A stretch of DNA of 64,000 nucleotides from Bacteroidota bacterium (GCA_020161355.1 JAIUOF010000013.1:1-64000); one strand, 5' to 3'; positions 9,064-18,078 are shown, counted from the stretch's first letter. Notes: a model not told the origin generated them from the sequence alone. Made by a program: numbers and translations.

Positions 9064-10458
9064 TTAAGGCTTTACAATGGATATCTCTTCCACCAAATTA
9101 CCATCAATATCTATTTGCTTTATTTTCAGCGATTTCGAATTAAAGATAATACTGGTAAAAGAATGCTTAACCGAATAAAACTGACAAGTAAATGGCTGCC
9201 AGCTGTCTTTATCATCTGTTTGATCAACATCATACAATTCCCTGCCACCTGCACCCGTAACAATATAAATTGGGCCATTTGGTTTTAATTGTGTCTTTCC
9301 ATCATATATTTTATCAAGTGTCCATTTACCTGAAATCACCTTACCCCGCGTTTGGTTGGTTGAGGAAGCGATTCGGGAACCGGTACCGTAAGGAAGAAAA
9401 TTCATGGGAAAGGTTCTTTGGTAATTATGAACATGACCATTAAACACAACATCTACTTTCCCGGCTTCAAATAGAGGGGAAAGTATTCTCATTTGCTGTT
9501 GTTCGTAATGGGCTCTGGAAGAGTTAAAACCCGGATGATGGAACATTACAAATTTCCAGGTAAAGTCCTTTGCTTTTTCCATTTCGTTTTTTACCCATTT
9601 AATCAATGTAGAATCAGACCAATTGACATAAGGATTAGAATCTAAAACCAACCAAAACGAATCTCCATAATTAAATGAATAATTGCTCATTACAGGATAC
9701 TTTTTTTCTGTATAGGCATAAAAATCTTTTTTCAGGCTATCGGAACCAATGAGTTCGGGATGCAAAGCAGAATTTTCCTTAAAATCGGGACCATTTAAGG
9801 GTTGATTCCAAAAGTAGTAATAAGCCAATGCACCATTATATTTGTTGAGGTCACGTGTTTCCAAATCATGATTTCCCGGTGCCACAAAGAATGGCACTCT
9901 GCTCATGAAAGGATATTCCGGTGCATTATTATAGGGATAAAAGTTTTCGTCATATTCATGTACCAAGCCCCGGTTATAAACGATGTCCCCGCTGATGGCT
10001 ACCATTTGAGGTTGTTCTTTCATGACCAGGTTGCCAATTTTTCTTTGTATTTCGGTTCCGGTACCTACATCACCAAAAACCACCATCTTCACTTCTTCAT
10101 CTTTTCTGGCCTGAGCTTTAAATTCTGAAGAAAATACTTTTGTTTTTCCTCTCCATATTTCATAAGTCACCAATTTCCCCGGAATCAAATCAAATAATGT
10201 GGCTTCATATATAAAACGATTAGTTGTACCGGAAACCGACAATCTTTTGCCTGACACCCATTGTTCTTTGGTTTTTGACTGATTACCCGAAATGTGATAT
10301 TTGATTTTAAAATCTTTAATCTCTGTATCGGTATGCCACATGACCACCATTTTATCCAGATTTTCACTTTCGCCGATCTGAATATAAGGCAGGGTTTTAA
10401 ATTGCCCGAAAGTGTTTAAATTTAAAATGAAAAGAGAAAATACTATCAGTAATCGCAT
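9064..10458 (-). CDS. Purple-acid-phosphatase-like metallophosphoesterase, secreted
   Basis: A signal peptide precedes a fibronectin-like N-terminal domain (about 25-120) and a calcineurin-type metallophosphoesterase domain. The five purple acid phosphatase blocks are present: GDVG, GDIVY, GNHD, MFHHPG and GHVHNYQR, giving the dinuclear metal site. It hydrolyses phosphomonoesters, probably in the periplasm or outside the cell. A TTG at 10476 is also possible, but the ATG at 10458 gives a better signal peptide (MRLLIVFSLF). The gene is convergent with the phosphodiesterase-phosphatase fusion and downstream of the Oar-like receptor, from which a terminator separates it. Confidence 0.9.
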   Translation of the reverse strand: MRLLIVFSLFILNLNTFGQFKTLPYIQIGESENLDKMVVMWHTDTEIKDFKIKYHISGNQSKTKEQWVSGKRLSVSGTTNRFIYEATLFDLIPGKLVTYEIWRGKTKVFSSEFKAQARKDEEVKMVVFGDVGTGTEIQRKIGNLVMKEQPQMVAISGDIVYNRGLVHEYDENFYPYNNAPEYPFMSRVPFFVAPGNHDLETRDLNKYNGALAYYYFWNQPLNGPDFKENSALHPELIGSDSLKKDFYAYTEKKYPVMSNYSFNYGDSFWLVLDSNPYVNWSDSTLIKWVKNEMEKAKDFTWKFVMFHHPGFNSSRAHYEQQQMRILSPLFEAGKVDVVFNGHVHNYQRTFPMNFLPYGTGSRIASSTNQTRGKVISGKWTLDKIYDGKTQLKPNGPIYIVTGAGGRELYDVDQTDDKDSWQPFTCQFYSVKHSFTSIIFNSKSLKIKQIDIDGNLVEEISIVKP

Positions 10459-10527
10459 ATTATTAAGTTTTCTCAAATATCTGTTTTTGTGTATGGTTGC
10501 CCAAGAATATAGCGTTAAGTTTTCGTC

Positions 10528-10560
10528 AAAAAAAAAGAGGCCTTATCAATTCGGCCTCTT
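10528..10560 (-). terminator. Terminator after the Oar-like receptor gene
   Basis: AAGAGGCC and GGCCTCTT form an 8-bp stem with a 10-base loop. On the minus strand it is followed by a run of nine T. It separates the receptor from the downstream phosphatase. Confidence 0.88.
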
Positions 10561-10579
10561 TCTTGAAATCATAAATAAA

Positions 10580-13500
10580 TCAGAAACTATATCTTAAACC
10601 AAATTGCATTCTCCATCTTGAAGAAATATCAAATCTATTTTGGATGGCTGATTTTTGATTGGTATCAAAAGTATATGTTGGAACTCCCTTATCAACCGAC
10701 ACGGCAATAGGTTGAGCAAGGCCAGTCTCTCCTGCCCATTGTCTTACACCCCAATTTCTGTTAATTAGGTTCCCAACATTTAAAATATCCATGCTCAACT
10801 GAATGATATTTCCGTTTTTAATTTTGAAATCTTGTAATGCCCTGAAGTCCCAATTTGAATACCAGGGAGCCATAGTGGCATATTTTTCTGCTATCATCCC
10901 ACGGTTTGCATCTAAATATTTATCATTTGACACATAAGATTTCAAAGCAGCCTTTTGAGCTGACTGTGAAGCTACATCACCACTAAATTTCATTTGGTCT
11001 ATTTGAGTGTCGGTAGGAATAAACAACAAATCATTTAATCCTGAACCGTCATTATTCAAGTCGCCAGAATAAGTATAACTATACCTTCCTCCTCTTACAT
11101 ACTCACCAAAAAGCGATAAGGTAGTTGCCATATTTTTATACGATAATCTTCTTGACCCAACCGCCATCAATCTATGTTTGTTACCATATAGTGATGGTGA
11201 CAAGATTCCAGTGTTGGTATGAACAGGGTTGGCAGGGTTTCTGTCATAAGCATCTGATGAAAGCTCAGCATCATATGACGCAGCGTCTTTAGCATCAAGA
11301 AAATTGTAGGCAACTTTAAGATACATCCCGTTTTCGAACGATCTTTCTGCCTGCAACGATGTATTGAAAGTATAACCAAGATTAGTGTTTCCAAAAACAT
11401 AGGCATTGGTGGCTCCTCCAAATACAGTGGCTCTATCTTCAGCAGAATAAATATTGCGGGTATCAATACCCACCAATTTCCCAGTAGGTTTTTTCAAACC
11501 ATAATTTCTAACCATAGCAGCATGGACATCTTTAGTATAAACTACATCTGCTGATAATACCCATCCGCTTTTCGTTTTATAGTCATAGCCTAAGTTAGTT
11601 CTCCAAACTTGAAGAAACCTAAAATTAGGGTCAGTCATGTTATAAAAGAAGAAATTTGGATTAGCTACTTGGTTTCCTATCCAAACAAAAGGGAAACGAC
11701 CAGTAAATAAACCACTTCCACCTCTAAACTGCTGTGACTTATCTCCCTTGATGTCATAATTAAACCCAAATCTAGGTGAAACAAGTGGTTTCTGAGTTGG
11801 AAGAACAGTTTGATCAAATTTCACCGGACTACCAGATTCATCATAGTATGTAATGCTCGGGTCATAACAGCAATTTCTAGCTGGGTCTATATTCTCTTTT
11901 ATTTTGTCTGCTGTATTAAAATAAAGCGGCATGTCTAATCTTACACCGTAAGTGATGTTCAATTTATCGCTAACTGTTAATTCATCTTGAGCATATAGAG
12001 ACCATTGGCCCATATTCGTTTCGGCCAAAGACCAAACATTTTTGGTAGCTGCATCTTTCGCACCTTTAACCTCAGCAGCAAAATCTGCAGACTTCAAAAC
12101 AGTAGAAACGTCTGCCATTGGAATATCCGGGAAGAACAGCCTTGAACCATATCCTGTAAGGTTAAAAGAGTTGTTAAAGGAAAATTTCTCTAAACTCGTC
12201 CCGATTGTAAAAGTATGTTTTCCGGCAAAAATATTGAAATTGTCGGTAAACTGAAACACGTCTTGATCCAAGACGTTATTGATAGAAAATGGCTCATGAC
12301 CTGCAACAATATATCTTACGCCGTCTTTGCCAATGTTGACCACAGGAAATGGAGCAGAAAGCGGGTCGCGGTCGTCACGAAAGGCAGTCATTCCAACTTG
12401 GAGCTTATTTGCCATTTTGTTTCCAAATCTAGATTTTAACTCAACAGTTCCCCCGTTTATCTTGTTATTGATTCTATAACCAGAGTTTTGAAACTGTAGG
12501 GTAAGGAAATCAGGACCACGACGACCGATGGCGGACGGGTGAGCTGGTTTTTCCTTAAATGCATCAAGCATTGTATAAGTAAATGACAAATTGTGATTGT
12601 TATTGATGTTCCAATCCAATTTGGCAATGGCTTTTTGGTTCTGAGTCTGGTATGCAAAATTTTCAAATGCACCAGTTTCATAGCCATAAGTATCTTTTAG
12701 TATTTGAGATACCAATTGCAAATCAGAGGCTAAAACTCGGGAAACATCAGAACCTGAGCGACCTGAAGCTGCCGGTCTGTAAGGAGAACCGATGTCTGAA
12801 CGACGATCAAATTCCGCATTTACAAAAAGGAATAATTTGTTTTTTACCAATGGCCCACCTAAACTAAAACCGAATTGGTTTTGACTTAAATCCAATTTAG
12901 TCAAATCCACATCTTTGATCTTGTTTCCTACCAAATTTTGATTTCTTGTAAAACCAAATACTGTACCTTTCCAGTTATTGGTACCAGACTTGGTTATGGC
13001 ATTTACAGACGCACCTGTAAATCCCGCTTGAGTAACATCATAAGGAGCAATTTGAACGCTGATTTGTTCGATGGCATCAAGTGATACTGGTTGAGCATCT
13101 GTTTGCCCTCCTGGTGTAGAAGCATCCAAGCCGAAAGGGTTATTGAAAATAGCACCATCCAACGAGTAATTGTTAAACTGGTCGTTTCTACCAGCAAAAG
13201 AACCACCTTCTGCTGACATTGGGTTTAGTCTAACATAATCAGCAGTAGAACGAGTAATAGTAGGTAAACTTCTCAGCTTATCACTGTTAACCACTGTGGC
13301 CGCACCTGTCCTACGTGTGTTAAAAGTCTCATTTGACTTTACAACCAATTCGCTTAAAGTAGTTGAGGCTTCTTCTAATTGAAAATTTTGGCTGAAGACT
13401 TGGCCTAGTTGCAAATAGATGTTCTCGGCTTTTTCAGCTTTCAAACCCACAAAAGAAACCTCGATATTGTATGGACCTCCAACACGAAGGTTGTTTAATG

Positions 13501-13699
13501 AAAAACGACCATCTGAACGAGTAGTAGTGGCATACTTGGTTCCTGATGGTGTGTGTACCGCCACTACGGTAGCACCCGGAATTGCCTCAGCGTTTTTATC
13601 GGCCACTTTCCCTCCAATAGAGGAGGTAGTTACCTGAGCATAAAGCCCTAAACCTGGAAAAAGCAAAATTAAAAATAGATAAAGTAGAGTTTTTTTCAT
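10580..13699 (-). CDS. Oar-like TonB-dependent outer-membrane receptor
   Basis: A 1039-residue receptor with a signal peptide (about 1-21), a CarboxypepD_reg domain (about 25-115; GGKVADKNAEAIPGATVVA), a plug with FNNPFGLDASTPGGQTDAQP, and a long barrel ending in the aromatic strand RMQFGLRYSF. The motif pattern (sequence around ISVQIAPYDVTQAGFTGASVN) belongs to the Oar group rather than to SusC, and no SusD lies next to it. Oar-type receptors have been linked to protein export or fruiting in myxobacteria and often lie near phosphatase genes in Bacteroidota. The cargo here is unknown. A strong promoter lies 40 bp upstream and a terminator follows, so it is probably monocistronic. Confidence 0.9.
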   Translation of the reverse strand: MKKTLLYLFLILLFPGLGLYAQVTTSSIGGKVADKNAEAIPGATVVAVHTPSGTKYATTTRSDGRFSLNNLRVGGPYNIEVSFVGLKAEKAENIYLQLGQVFSQNFQLEEASTTLSELVVKSNETFNTRRTGAATVVNSDKLRSLPTITRSTADYVRLNPMSAEGGSFAGRNDQFNNYSLDGAIFNNPFGLDASTPGGQTDAQPVSLDAIEQISVQIAPYDVTQAGFTGASVNAITKSGTNNWKGTVFGFTRNQNLVGNKIKDVDLTKLDLSQNQFGFSLGGPLVKNKLFLFVNAEFDRRSDIGSPYRPAASGRSGSDVSRVLASDLQLVSQILKDTYGYETGAFENFAYQTQNQKAIAKLDWNINNNHNLSFTYTMLDAFKEKPAHPSAIGRRGPDFLTLQFQNSGYRINNKINGGTVELKSRFGNKMANKLQVGMTAFRDDRDPLSAPFPVVNIGKDGVRYIVAGHEPFSINNVLDQDVFQFTDNFNIFAGKHTFTIGTSLEKFSFNNSFNLTGYGSRLFFPDIPMADVSTVLKSADFAAEVKGAKDAATKNVWSLAETNMGQWSLYAQDELTVSDKLNITYGVRLDMPLYFNTADKIKENIDPARNCCYDPSITYYDESGSPVKFDQTVLPTQKPLVSPRFGFNYDIKGDKSQQFRGGSGLFTGRFPFVWIGNQVANPNFFFYNMTDPNFRFLQVWRTNLGYDYKTKSGWVLSADVVYTKDVHAAMVRNYGLKKPTGKLVGIDTRNIYSAEDRATVFGGATNAYVFGNTNLGYTFNTSLQAERSFENGMYLKVAYNFLDAKDAASYDAELSSDAYDRNPANPVHTNTGILSPSLYGNKHRLMAVGSRRLSYKNMATTLSLFGEYVRGGRYSYTYSGDLNNDGSGLNDLLFIPTDTQIDQMKFSGDVASQSAQKAALKSYVSNDKYLDANRGMIAEKYATMAPWYSNWDFRALQDFKIKNGNIIQLSMDILNVGNLINRNWGVRQWAGETGLAQPIAVSVDKGVPTYTFDTNQKSAIQNRFDISSRWRMQFGLRYSF

Positions 13700-13740
13700 A
13701 AAGATATGTTAAGTGAAGTTTAAGAAAATGTTAATTTTTG

Positions 13741-13770
13741 CAAAAATAAATGCATTATTTCGAATTCCAA
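13741..13770 (-). promoter_or_regulatory. Bacteroidota-type promoter of the Oar-like gene
   Basis: On the minus strand TTG (13770-13768), a 19-bp spacer and TATTTTTG (13748-13741) match the -33/-7 pattern. Transcription would start near 13734, giving a leader of about 35 bases. Confidence 0.7.
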
Positions 13771-13864
13771 TGTTAAGTTTTTTGTCAGAATCTTTCTGAA
13801 AAGGACAACAATCTATACCATTATAAATCATTGTAAATACTTACTGATGTCCGAGGAAAAATAG

Positions 13865-14162
13865 ATTTACTTGCCAATTCTCAGGCAAATTTTGAATTTT
13901 CTTCCAACAAAAGTTTTTAAAGAAGTTAATGAAGAAGAAAAATCTGATATATACTATAACCAGGAAGCTCTTCGTATTCATGTTTTTTGAAATATTGGAA
14001 GGGAGTCATCCTTTGTGTGAAATAATAGCAAATTTCTCTCTATTTGTTAACAAATTGCTACATTGGGGTATATTCCAAATCCCTGCCCGAAATACTGTAT
14101 AGGATTCCAATTGGGAAAGATCGACAATAGTATTTGGAAAAATTTACATAAAACAGGAATAG
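13865..14162 (+). pseudogene. Degenerate transposase N-terminal region (IS4-type, DUF4372-like)
   Basis: The intergenic stretch translates in two plus frames into a decayed transposase N-terminus. The first frame reads FLPTKVFKEVNEEEKSDIYY to a stop near 13990. The overlapping frame continues EILEGSHPLCEIIANFSL, then LLHWGIFQIPARNTV, a stop, and DSNWERSTIVFGK. The order (a plan of helical repeats, then a GI..PARSTxSDxNxxRS motif) is that of the N-terminal domain of IS4-type transposases common in Bacteroidota. It has at least one frameshift and two stops and no catalytic domain, so it is dead. The rest of the gap shows nothing clear. Confidence 0.6.
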
Positions 14163-14368
14163 TCAATTAGAAATCCTTGAATAGTTAGACCCTCCTTTTG
14201 TTCCTCTACCAAAAGTAAATACTTCATAAGACATAGTAGAGGATTAATACCTTTTTGGGTTATTTTATCAGACACAAGTAAAATAATAATGTAATGTTAA
14301 TGTGAGGTTTAAATAGGCAAAGTTACTAATGGTTAATTTTATTTTGTTTACAATTTATACTTAAATCA

Positions 14369-15211
14369 ATGAAGAAGGTACAAATCCTATTAATGCTCAT
14401 ACTTTTGGGTTGTAAACAGAATATCTCTCCTAAACTAAATTGGGTCGAGGAAAATATTCTTGAAAATGATGGCGGGAAATTAGTGGCCTACCACGCGGGA
14501 ATTGAAAAATCAAAATATCTGGTGCTGATGGAAGCCGGATTAGGCGATGATCATACTGTATGGTTCAATAATAATATCGCGGATTTTTGTGCTGAAAAAT
14601 ACGAAACTGTAATTTATGACAGAGCTGGTTACGGCAAATCTGCTCTTGCTGAAACAAATCGTAGCATTCCTGTTTTAAGCTATGATCTGGGAAAAGTTAT
14701 TGAGAAATATTCAAAAGGACGAAAAGTAATTTTGATTGGTCATTCTCTGGGTGGTTTAATTATTCGGGATTATGCCATTAAAAATCCTCAAAAAGTGGCA
14801 GGGATGCTATTTGTTGACCCGTCTCATGAAAAATACAATGAGCCTACAAAAGAACAAGTTAAGCAAATTGTAGAAGTCTTTTCTAAAAATTTTGGTGCAA
14901 ATCATGGAGCCACCAGCGAAGCCACTTATCTGGAGAGTGATTTTGAATATATGTTTACCTTAGGACCATTGCCCAATGTACCTGTAGTTGTTTTGACCAG
15001 TATGAAAGAAGATGCAGCCAACAAAGAAGCCGATAAGGCAAACCACAAAACCCGGCAAGATTGGTATGATGCCCATGAAACATTAAAAACTGGCATAACT
15101 GATTTTACCCATGTAAAAACGCTGAAAGCCGGGCATTATATAATGAAGGAAGATCCAGAGTTCTTTAAAAGCAATTTTAATGTTTTGATTAATAAAATCC
15201 CTGTCGAATAA
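14369..15211 (+). CDS. Alpha/beta hydrolase lipoprotein
   Basis: A lipoprotein signal (MKKVQILLMLILLGC, Cys 15) is followed by an alpha/beta hydrolase fold: the oxyanion region MEAGLGDDHTVW, the strand YDRAGYGKSA, the nucleophile elbow GHSLGG (Ser about 126), a likely acid in the FVDPSH/VLTS region and the catalytic His near the C-terminus (LKAGHYI, about 253). The substrate cannot be told from the sequence. It is likely anchored in the periplasm. It stands alone, between a transposase relic and the ArsR cassette, 88 bp before the ArsR start and with its own upstream AT-rich region. Confidence 0.85.
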   Translation: MKKVQILLMLILLGCKQNISPKLNWVEENILENDGGKLVAYHAGIEKSKYLVLMEAGLGDDHTVWFNNNIADFCAEKYETVIYDRAGYGKSALAETNRSIPVLSYDLGKVIEKYSKGRKVILIGHSLGGLIIRDYAIKNPQKVAGMLFVDPSHEKYNEPTKEQVKQIVEVFSKNFGANHGATSEATYLESDFEYMFTLGPLPNVPVVVLTSMKEDAANKEADKANHKTRQDWYDAHETLKTGITDFTHVKTLKAGHYIMKEDPEFFKSNFNVLINKIPVE

Positions 15212-15249
15212 TCCTTTCTGAAAAAAAAATTTAAATATTTAAAAAATAA

Positions 15250-15281
15250 TTTGCGTAGCCAAATGACTACATTTATATTTG
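15250..15281 (+). promoter_or_regulatory. Consensus promoter of the ArsR-DoxX-YdeI operon
   Basis: TTTG (15250-15253), a 20-bp spacer and TATATTTG (15274-15281) give a full match to the Bacteroidota housekeeping promoter. The predicted start is about 15288, leaving a leader of only about 12 bases before the ATG. Confidence 0.85.
15255..15270 (+). promoter_or_regulatory. ArsR operator 1 (palindrome in promoter spacer)
   Basis: GTAGCCAAATGACTAC is a one-mismatch copy of the palindrome found 26 bp downstream. It lies between the -33 and -7 boxes, so a bound repressor would block polymerase. Confidence 0.8.
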
Positions 15282-15296
15282 TAGTCAAATGACTAC
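15281..15296 (+). promoter_or_regulatory. ArsR operator 2 (perfect palindrome over the transcription start)
   Basis: GTAGTCA-AA-TGACTAC is a perfect inverted repeat beginning at the last base of the -7 box and ending three bases before the ArsR start codon. Paired with operator 1, it strongly suggests autorepression by the ArsR protein. Confidence 0.82.
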
Positions 15297-15299
15297 ATT

Positions 15300-15617
15300 A
15301 TGAATTTAAGAAGAGACGTATTTCAGGCAATAGCCGACCCAACAAGAAGGGCAATTTTACTTCTGGTGACTTCCCAGGCGATGTCGGCAGGTGCTATCGC
15401 TTCAAATTTCGATACTGCAAGACCAACAGTCTCAAAACACCTGCAAATACTAACCGAATGCGAGTTGTTAAAACAAGAACAGGCCGGAAGAGAGTATTTT
15501 TATCATTTAAATCTCGAAAAAATGAAGGAAATCGCTGAATTCCTTGAACCTTTCCGAAAATTGTGGGAAAGCAGGTTCGATAAACTTGAACAAATAATGA
15601 AAAATTATAAAGCTTAA
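15300..15617 (+). CDS. ArsR-family winged-helix repressor
   Basis: A 105-residue winged-helix protein: helix 1 with FQAIADPTRRAILLLV, the recognition helix TARPTVSKHLQIL (about 41-53) and the wing with EQAGREYFYHLN. There are no metal-binding Cys pairs in helix 3, so it resembles the non-metal subgroup that usually precedes START-domain or DoxX genes and not the arsenic sensor. Two palindromes straddle its own promoter. It is the first gene of a likely operon with the DoxX-like and YdeI-like genes, although 111 bp separate it from the next gene. Confidence 0.92.
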   Translation: MNLRRDVFQAIADPTRRAILLLVTSQAMSAGAIASNFDTARPTVSKHLQILTECELLKQEQAGREYFYHLNLEKMKEIAEFLEPFRKLWESRFDKLEQIMKNYKA

Positions 15618-15728
15618 AGTGTAAAAATTTATCTCAAATTGACCTGGCAAATTTTTATTTAAACAGAAAACAGGTTAATAGTAAAGCTTTTATGTGTTTT
15701 TTTTGTAAACCTTTAAAATTATATTTTC

Positions 15729-16115
15729 ATGGAAAAAAGAAACAAAATTATTTATTGGGTAGCTACCCTTTGGTTGGCTCTGGGTATGGTGTCAACAGGA
15801 ATTGTACAAATAATCCATCTCGAAGAAGAGGTGAAAAAAATGTCTGCTTTGGGTTACCCGCTATATTTTTTGACCATAATTGGTATTTGGAAATTATTGG
15901 GAGTAGTTGCAGTTTTGATTCCCCGTTATCCTCTTGTAAAAGAATGGGCTTATGCCGGTTTTGTTTTTGTAACCACAGGTGCCATTTTTACACATTTGGC
16001 TGTAGGAGATAGTTTAATAGAACTTTTTGGCCCCACATTGCTTCTTATTCTTACTGTAATTTCCTGGATTTTCAGACCCAAAAACAGAAAATTAAACCTT
16101 GCTGAAAATGAATGA
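15729..16115 (+). CDS. DoxX-like small membrane protein
   Basis: 128 residues with four hydrophobic helices (about 8-27, 46-64, 72-90, 96-116). The pattern GYPLYFLTIIGIWKLLGVV, with a following positive loop, is typical of the DoxX-like family (DoxX_2). Such proteins are often encoded beside ArsR regulators in Bacteroidota; the biochemical role is poorly known. Its stop overlaps the start of the YdeI-like gene by eight bases, so the two are translationally coupled. Confidence 0.82.
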   Translation: MEKRNKIIYWVATLWLALGMVSTGIVQIIHLEEEVKKMSALGYPLYFLTIIGIWKLLGVVAVLIPRYPLVKEWAYAGFVFVTTGAIFTHLAVGDSLIELFGPTLLLILTVISWIFRPKNRKLNLAENE

Positions 16116-16737
16116 ATTAAATACCAAAGTAGATAGATACCTGGCTGATGGGTGTATGCAGTGTAAATTGGGGGCAACTCCAGAATGCAAAATCCATGAA
16201 TGGCAAAATGAGCTAAAAACCTTACGAAGAATTGTAAGAGAATGTGGTTTGGTCGAAGATTTTAAATGGATGCATCCCTGTTACACATATAATGGAAAAA
16301 ATATTGTTTTGATTCATAACTTCAATAATTATTGTGCCTTGTTATTTCCAAAAGGAGTATTATTGAAAGATCCGGAGAATATTTTAATTCAGCAAACTGA
16401 AAACAGCCAAACTGCACGTCAAATCAGATTTGAGAATATTTCTCAAATCACTGCACATGAAGCTAGTATAAAAGCTTATATTTTCGAAGCCATCGAAGTG
16501 GAAAAGGCCGGAATTAAGGTTGAATTAAAAAAGACATCTGATTTTGATTTACCTGAGGAACTTCAAAGCAAATTTGAAAATGACCCGGCGTTTAAAAAAG
16601 CTTTTTATGATTTAACTCCCGGAAGACAAAGGGGTTACATTTTACATTTTTCGCAACCCAAGCAGTCTTCAACCCGCGAAGCAAGAATTGAAAAAAATAT
16701 TGCAAATATTATGAATGGCAAGGGCATCAATGATTAA
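16108..16737 (+). CDS. YdeI/OmpD-associated-like protein (DUF1801 plus OmdA tail)
   Basis: A cytoplasmic protein of 209 residues from the ATG at 16108; a TTG at 16099 is a weaker start. The N-terminal part has the DUF1801 / iron-chaperone-like fold (VEDFKWMHPCYTYNGKNI, about 48-65). The C-terminal part has the bacteriocin-protection OmdA motif: DLPEELQSKFENDPAFKKAF, then LTPGRQRGYILHF and a final helix with EARIEKNIANIM. An extra Cys-rich start (CMQCKLGATPECKIHEW) is seen in many Bacteroidota members. It overlaps the DoxX-like gene. The function is not established. Confidence 0.85.
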   Translation: MNELNTKVDRYLADGCMQCKLGATPECKIHEWQNELKTLRRIVRECGLVEDFKWMHPCYTYNGKNIVLIHNFNNYCALLFPKGVLLKDPENILIQQTENSQTARQIRFENISQITAHEASIKAYIFEAIEVEKAGIKVELKKTSDFDLPEELQSKFENDPAFKKAFYDLTPGRQRGYILHFSQPKQSSTREARIEKNIANIMNGKGIND

Positions 16738-16772
16738 TTTTTGTACAAATTATTCTGAAATCAAATAAATTA

Positions 16773-16804
16773 CCTTTCTGGACTTATTCAGAAAGGTTTT
16801 TTTT
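16773..16804 (+). terminator. Terminator of the ArsR-DoxX-YdeI operon
   Basis: CCTTTCTG and CAGAAAGG form an 8-bp stem with an 8-base loop, followed by eight T. Confidence 0.88.
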
Positions 16805-16837
16805 ATTTTTGAACATTATGACGCAATAATCAAATTA

Positions 16838-17404
16838 TTGAAACAATTTTTTAAAGAAATCTTTCCGGTAACTCAAACCTCAATAACAGATATTGAGGAA
16901 AAGATTGAATTTGTTGATTTGAATAAAGGGACAGTTTTTATAGAAAAAGATAAGATTAATAAGAAGGAATACCTTTTGTTTTCTGGTATTTGTAAAAGTT
17001 TTTTATTCAATGCCGATGGAGATGAAGTTACGCTTTCTTTTTATAGCGGAAATGCAGTTTTGACACCACATACCATCAGGACACAACACAACAAATCTTT
17101 GCTTTATTTTAAAACGCTCACGCCATGCCGGTTGGGGCTTATTGATGCAGAGAATTTTATAGCGTTGATGTACACCCATGAAGATATAAAAAACTTCGCG
17201 AATCAGATTTTAAAAAACGAACTGATGACCAAACTTGAAAAAGAGATTGGCTTACTTAGCCTCTCTGCTGCTGACAGATTGAAAAATTTCCGTGTGAAGC
17301 ACACCAATTTCGAAAATCTGATTCCGCATACTGATATTGCTTCTTATCTGGGCATTACATCTATTTCTATAAGTCGCCTAAGGAAGGCGTTAATCCACAA
17401 ATAA
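16838..17404 (+). CDS. Crp/Fnr-family transcriptional regulator
   Basis: 188 residues. A cyclic-nucleotide-binding-like beta-roll (about 20-105, with the turn LNKGTVFIEKDKINKKEYLLFSG) is followed by a dimerisation helix and a C-terminal HTH (TDIASYLGITSISISRLRKAL). The phosphate-binding Arg/Ser residues of true cAMP receptors are not evident, and there are no Fnr iron-sulfur cysteines, so the ligand is unknown. The only plausible start is a TTG at 16838. TATTTTTG at 16804-16811 could be its -7 box, although this lies in the T-run of the preceding terminator. It may control the barrel-like gene 83 bp downstream. Confidence 0.88.
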   Translation: MKQFFKEIFPVTQTSITDIEEKIEFVDLNKGTVFIEKDKINKKEYLLFSGICKSFLFNADGDEVTLSFYSGNAVLTPHTIRTQHNKSLLYFKTLTPCRLGLIDAENFIALMYTHEDIKNFANQILKNELMTKLEKEIGLLSLSAADRLKNFRVKHTNFENLIPHTDIASYLGITSISISRLRKALIHK

Positions 17405-17487
17405 TCCTTCTATGATTACGATTTTATCAAATGATAACGACAGTAAAAAAAATGTGTCGGACTTTTGTGCTTTATTAAGCAATCTTT

Positions 17488-18078
17488 ATGAAGTATTTAG
17501 TTTGTATATTTTCTTTCTTTGTTTTTAGCCTGGCAAACGGCCAGTCTGATAGCTTGACTCACTCCCGTTTATCGTTGGAAATAGATCTAGCACCTTTTAT
17601 TTTAAAGGGTTACTCTTTCAGTCTTAAATACAGTCCCAAAAAGTTCAGGAAATTAGCTCTTATGGGTTCGGTTTTTAGCTCAGATTTTCCAGATGCAATG
17701 ATGCGTAAAAGTAATCAGAAAAAGCATTTCACAAATTTGAAATTCGGGCCAAGTTTTGCCATTTTTTCTGAATATTATTTCAAAAATATCAAAACTGGTT
17801 TTTATGCAGGTCCGGCTATTTTTCTTTATAACAATTCGGTTTCCATGCTTCAGAAAACAGAAATTGCCAAATTTAAAACCCTATATCCCAATATTAGACT
17901 GGGTTATCTTTGGTATCCTTCTAAAAAAACAGGCTTTTACCTAAATCCCTGGTTTAATGTAGGTTCAGAGATAAATCTGGATAACAAAAATCAAATTGAA
18001 GATATAAATTTTGAACCTCATAGGCTTAACTATGTACTGGCTCTGCATCTGGGTTATACTTTTAACCTAAGGATGTAG
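17488..18078 (+). CDS. Secreted beta-barrel-like protein of unknown function
   Basis: 196 residues with a signal peptide (about 1-18, ending in ANGQ). The mature part alternates hydrophobic and polar residues with glycine/aromatic strand ends (FSLKYSP, GFYAGPAIFLY, IRLGYLWYP, GFYLNPWFNVG) and finishes in YTFNLRM, as in small outer-membrane barrels. I do not recognise the family. It lies in the same direction as, and just after, the Crp/Fnr gene. Its stop overlaps the end of a decayed minus-strand frame. Confidence 0.7.
   Translation: MKYLVCIFSFFVFSLANGQSDSLTHSRLSLEIDLAPFILKGYSFSLKYSPKKFRKLALMGSVFSSDFPDAMMRKSNQKKHFTNLKFGPSFAIFSEYYFKNIKTGFYAGPAIFLYNNSVSMLQKTEIAKFKTLYPNIRLGYLWYPSKKTGFYLNPWFNVGSEINLDNKNQIEDINFEPHRLNYVLALHLGYTFNLRM

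Noticed and set aside
13929..14103. 57-codon frame from the ATG at 13929 as a small gene
   Set aside because: Its peptide continues the decayed transposase pattern, so it is part of the relic.
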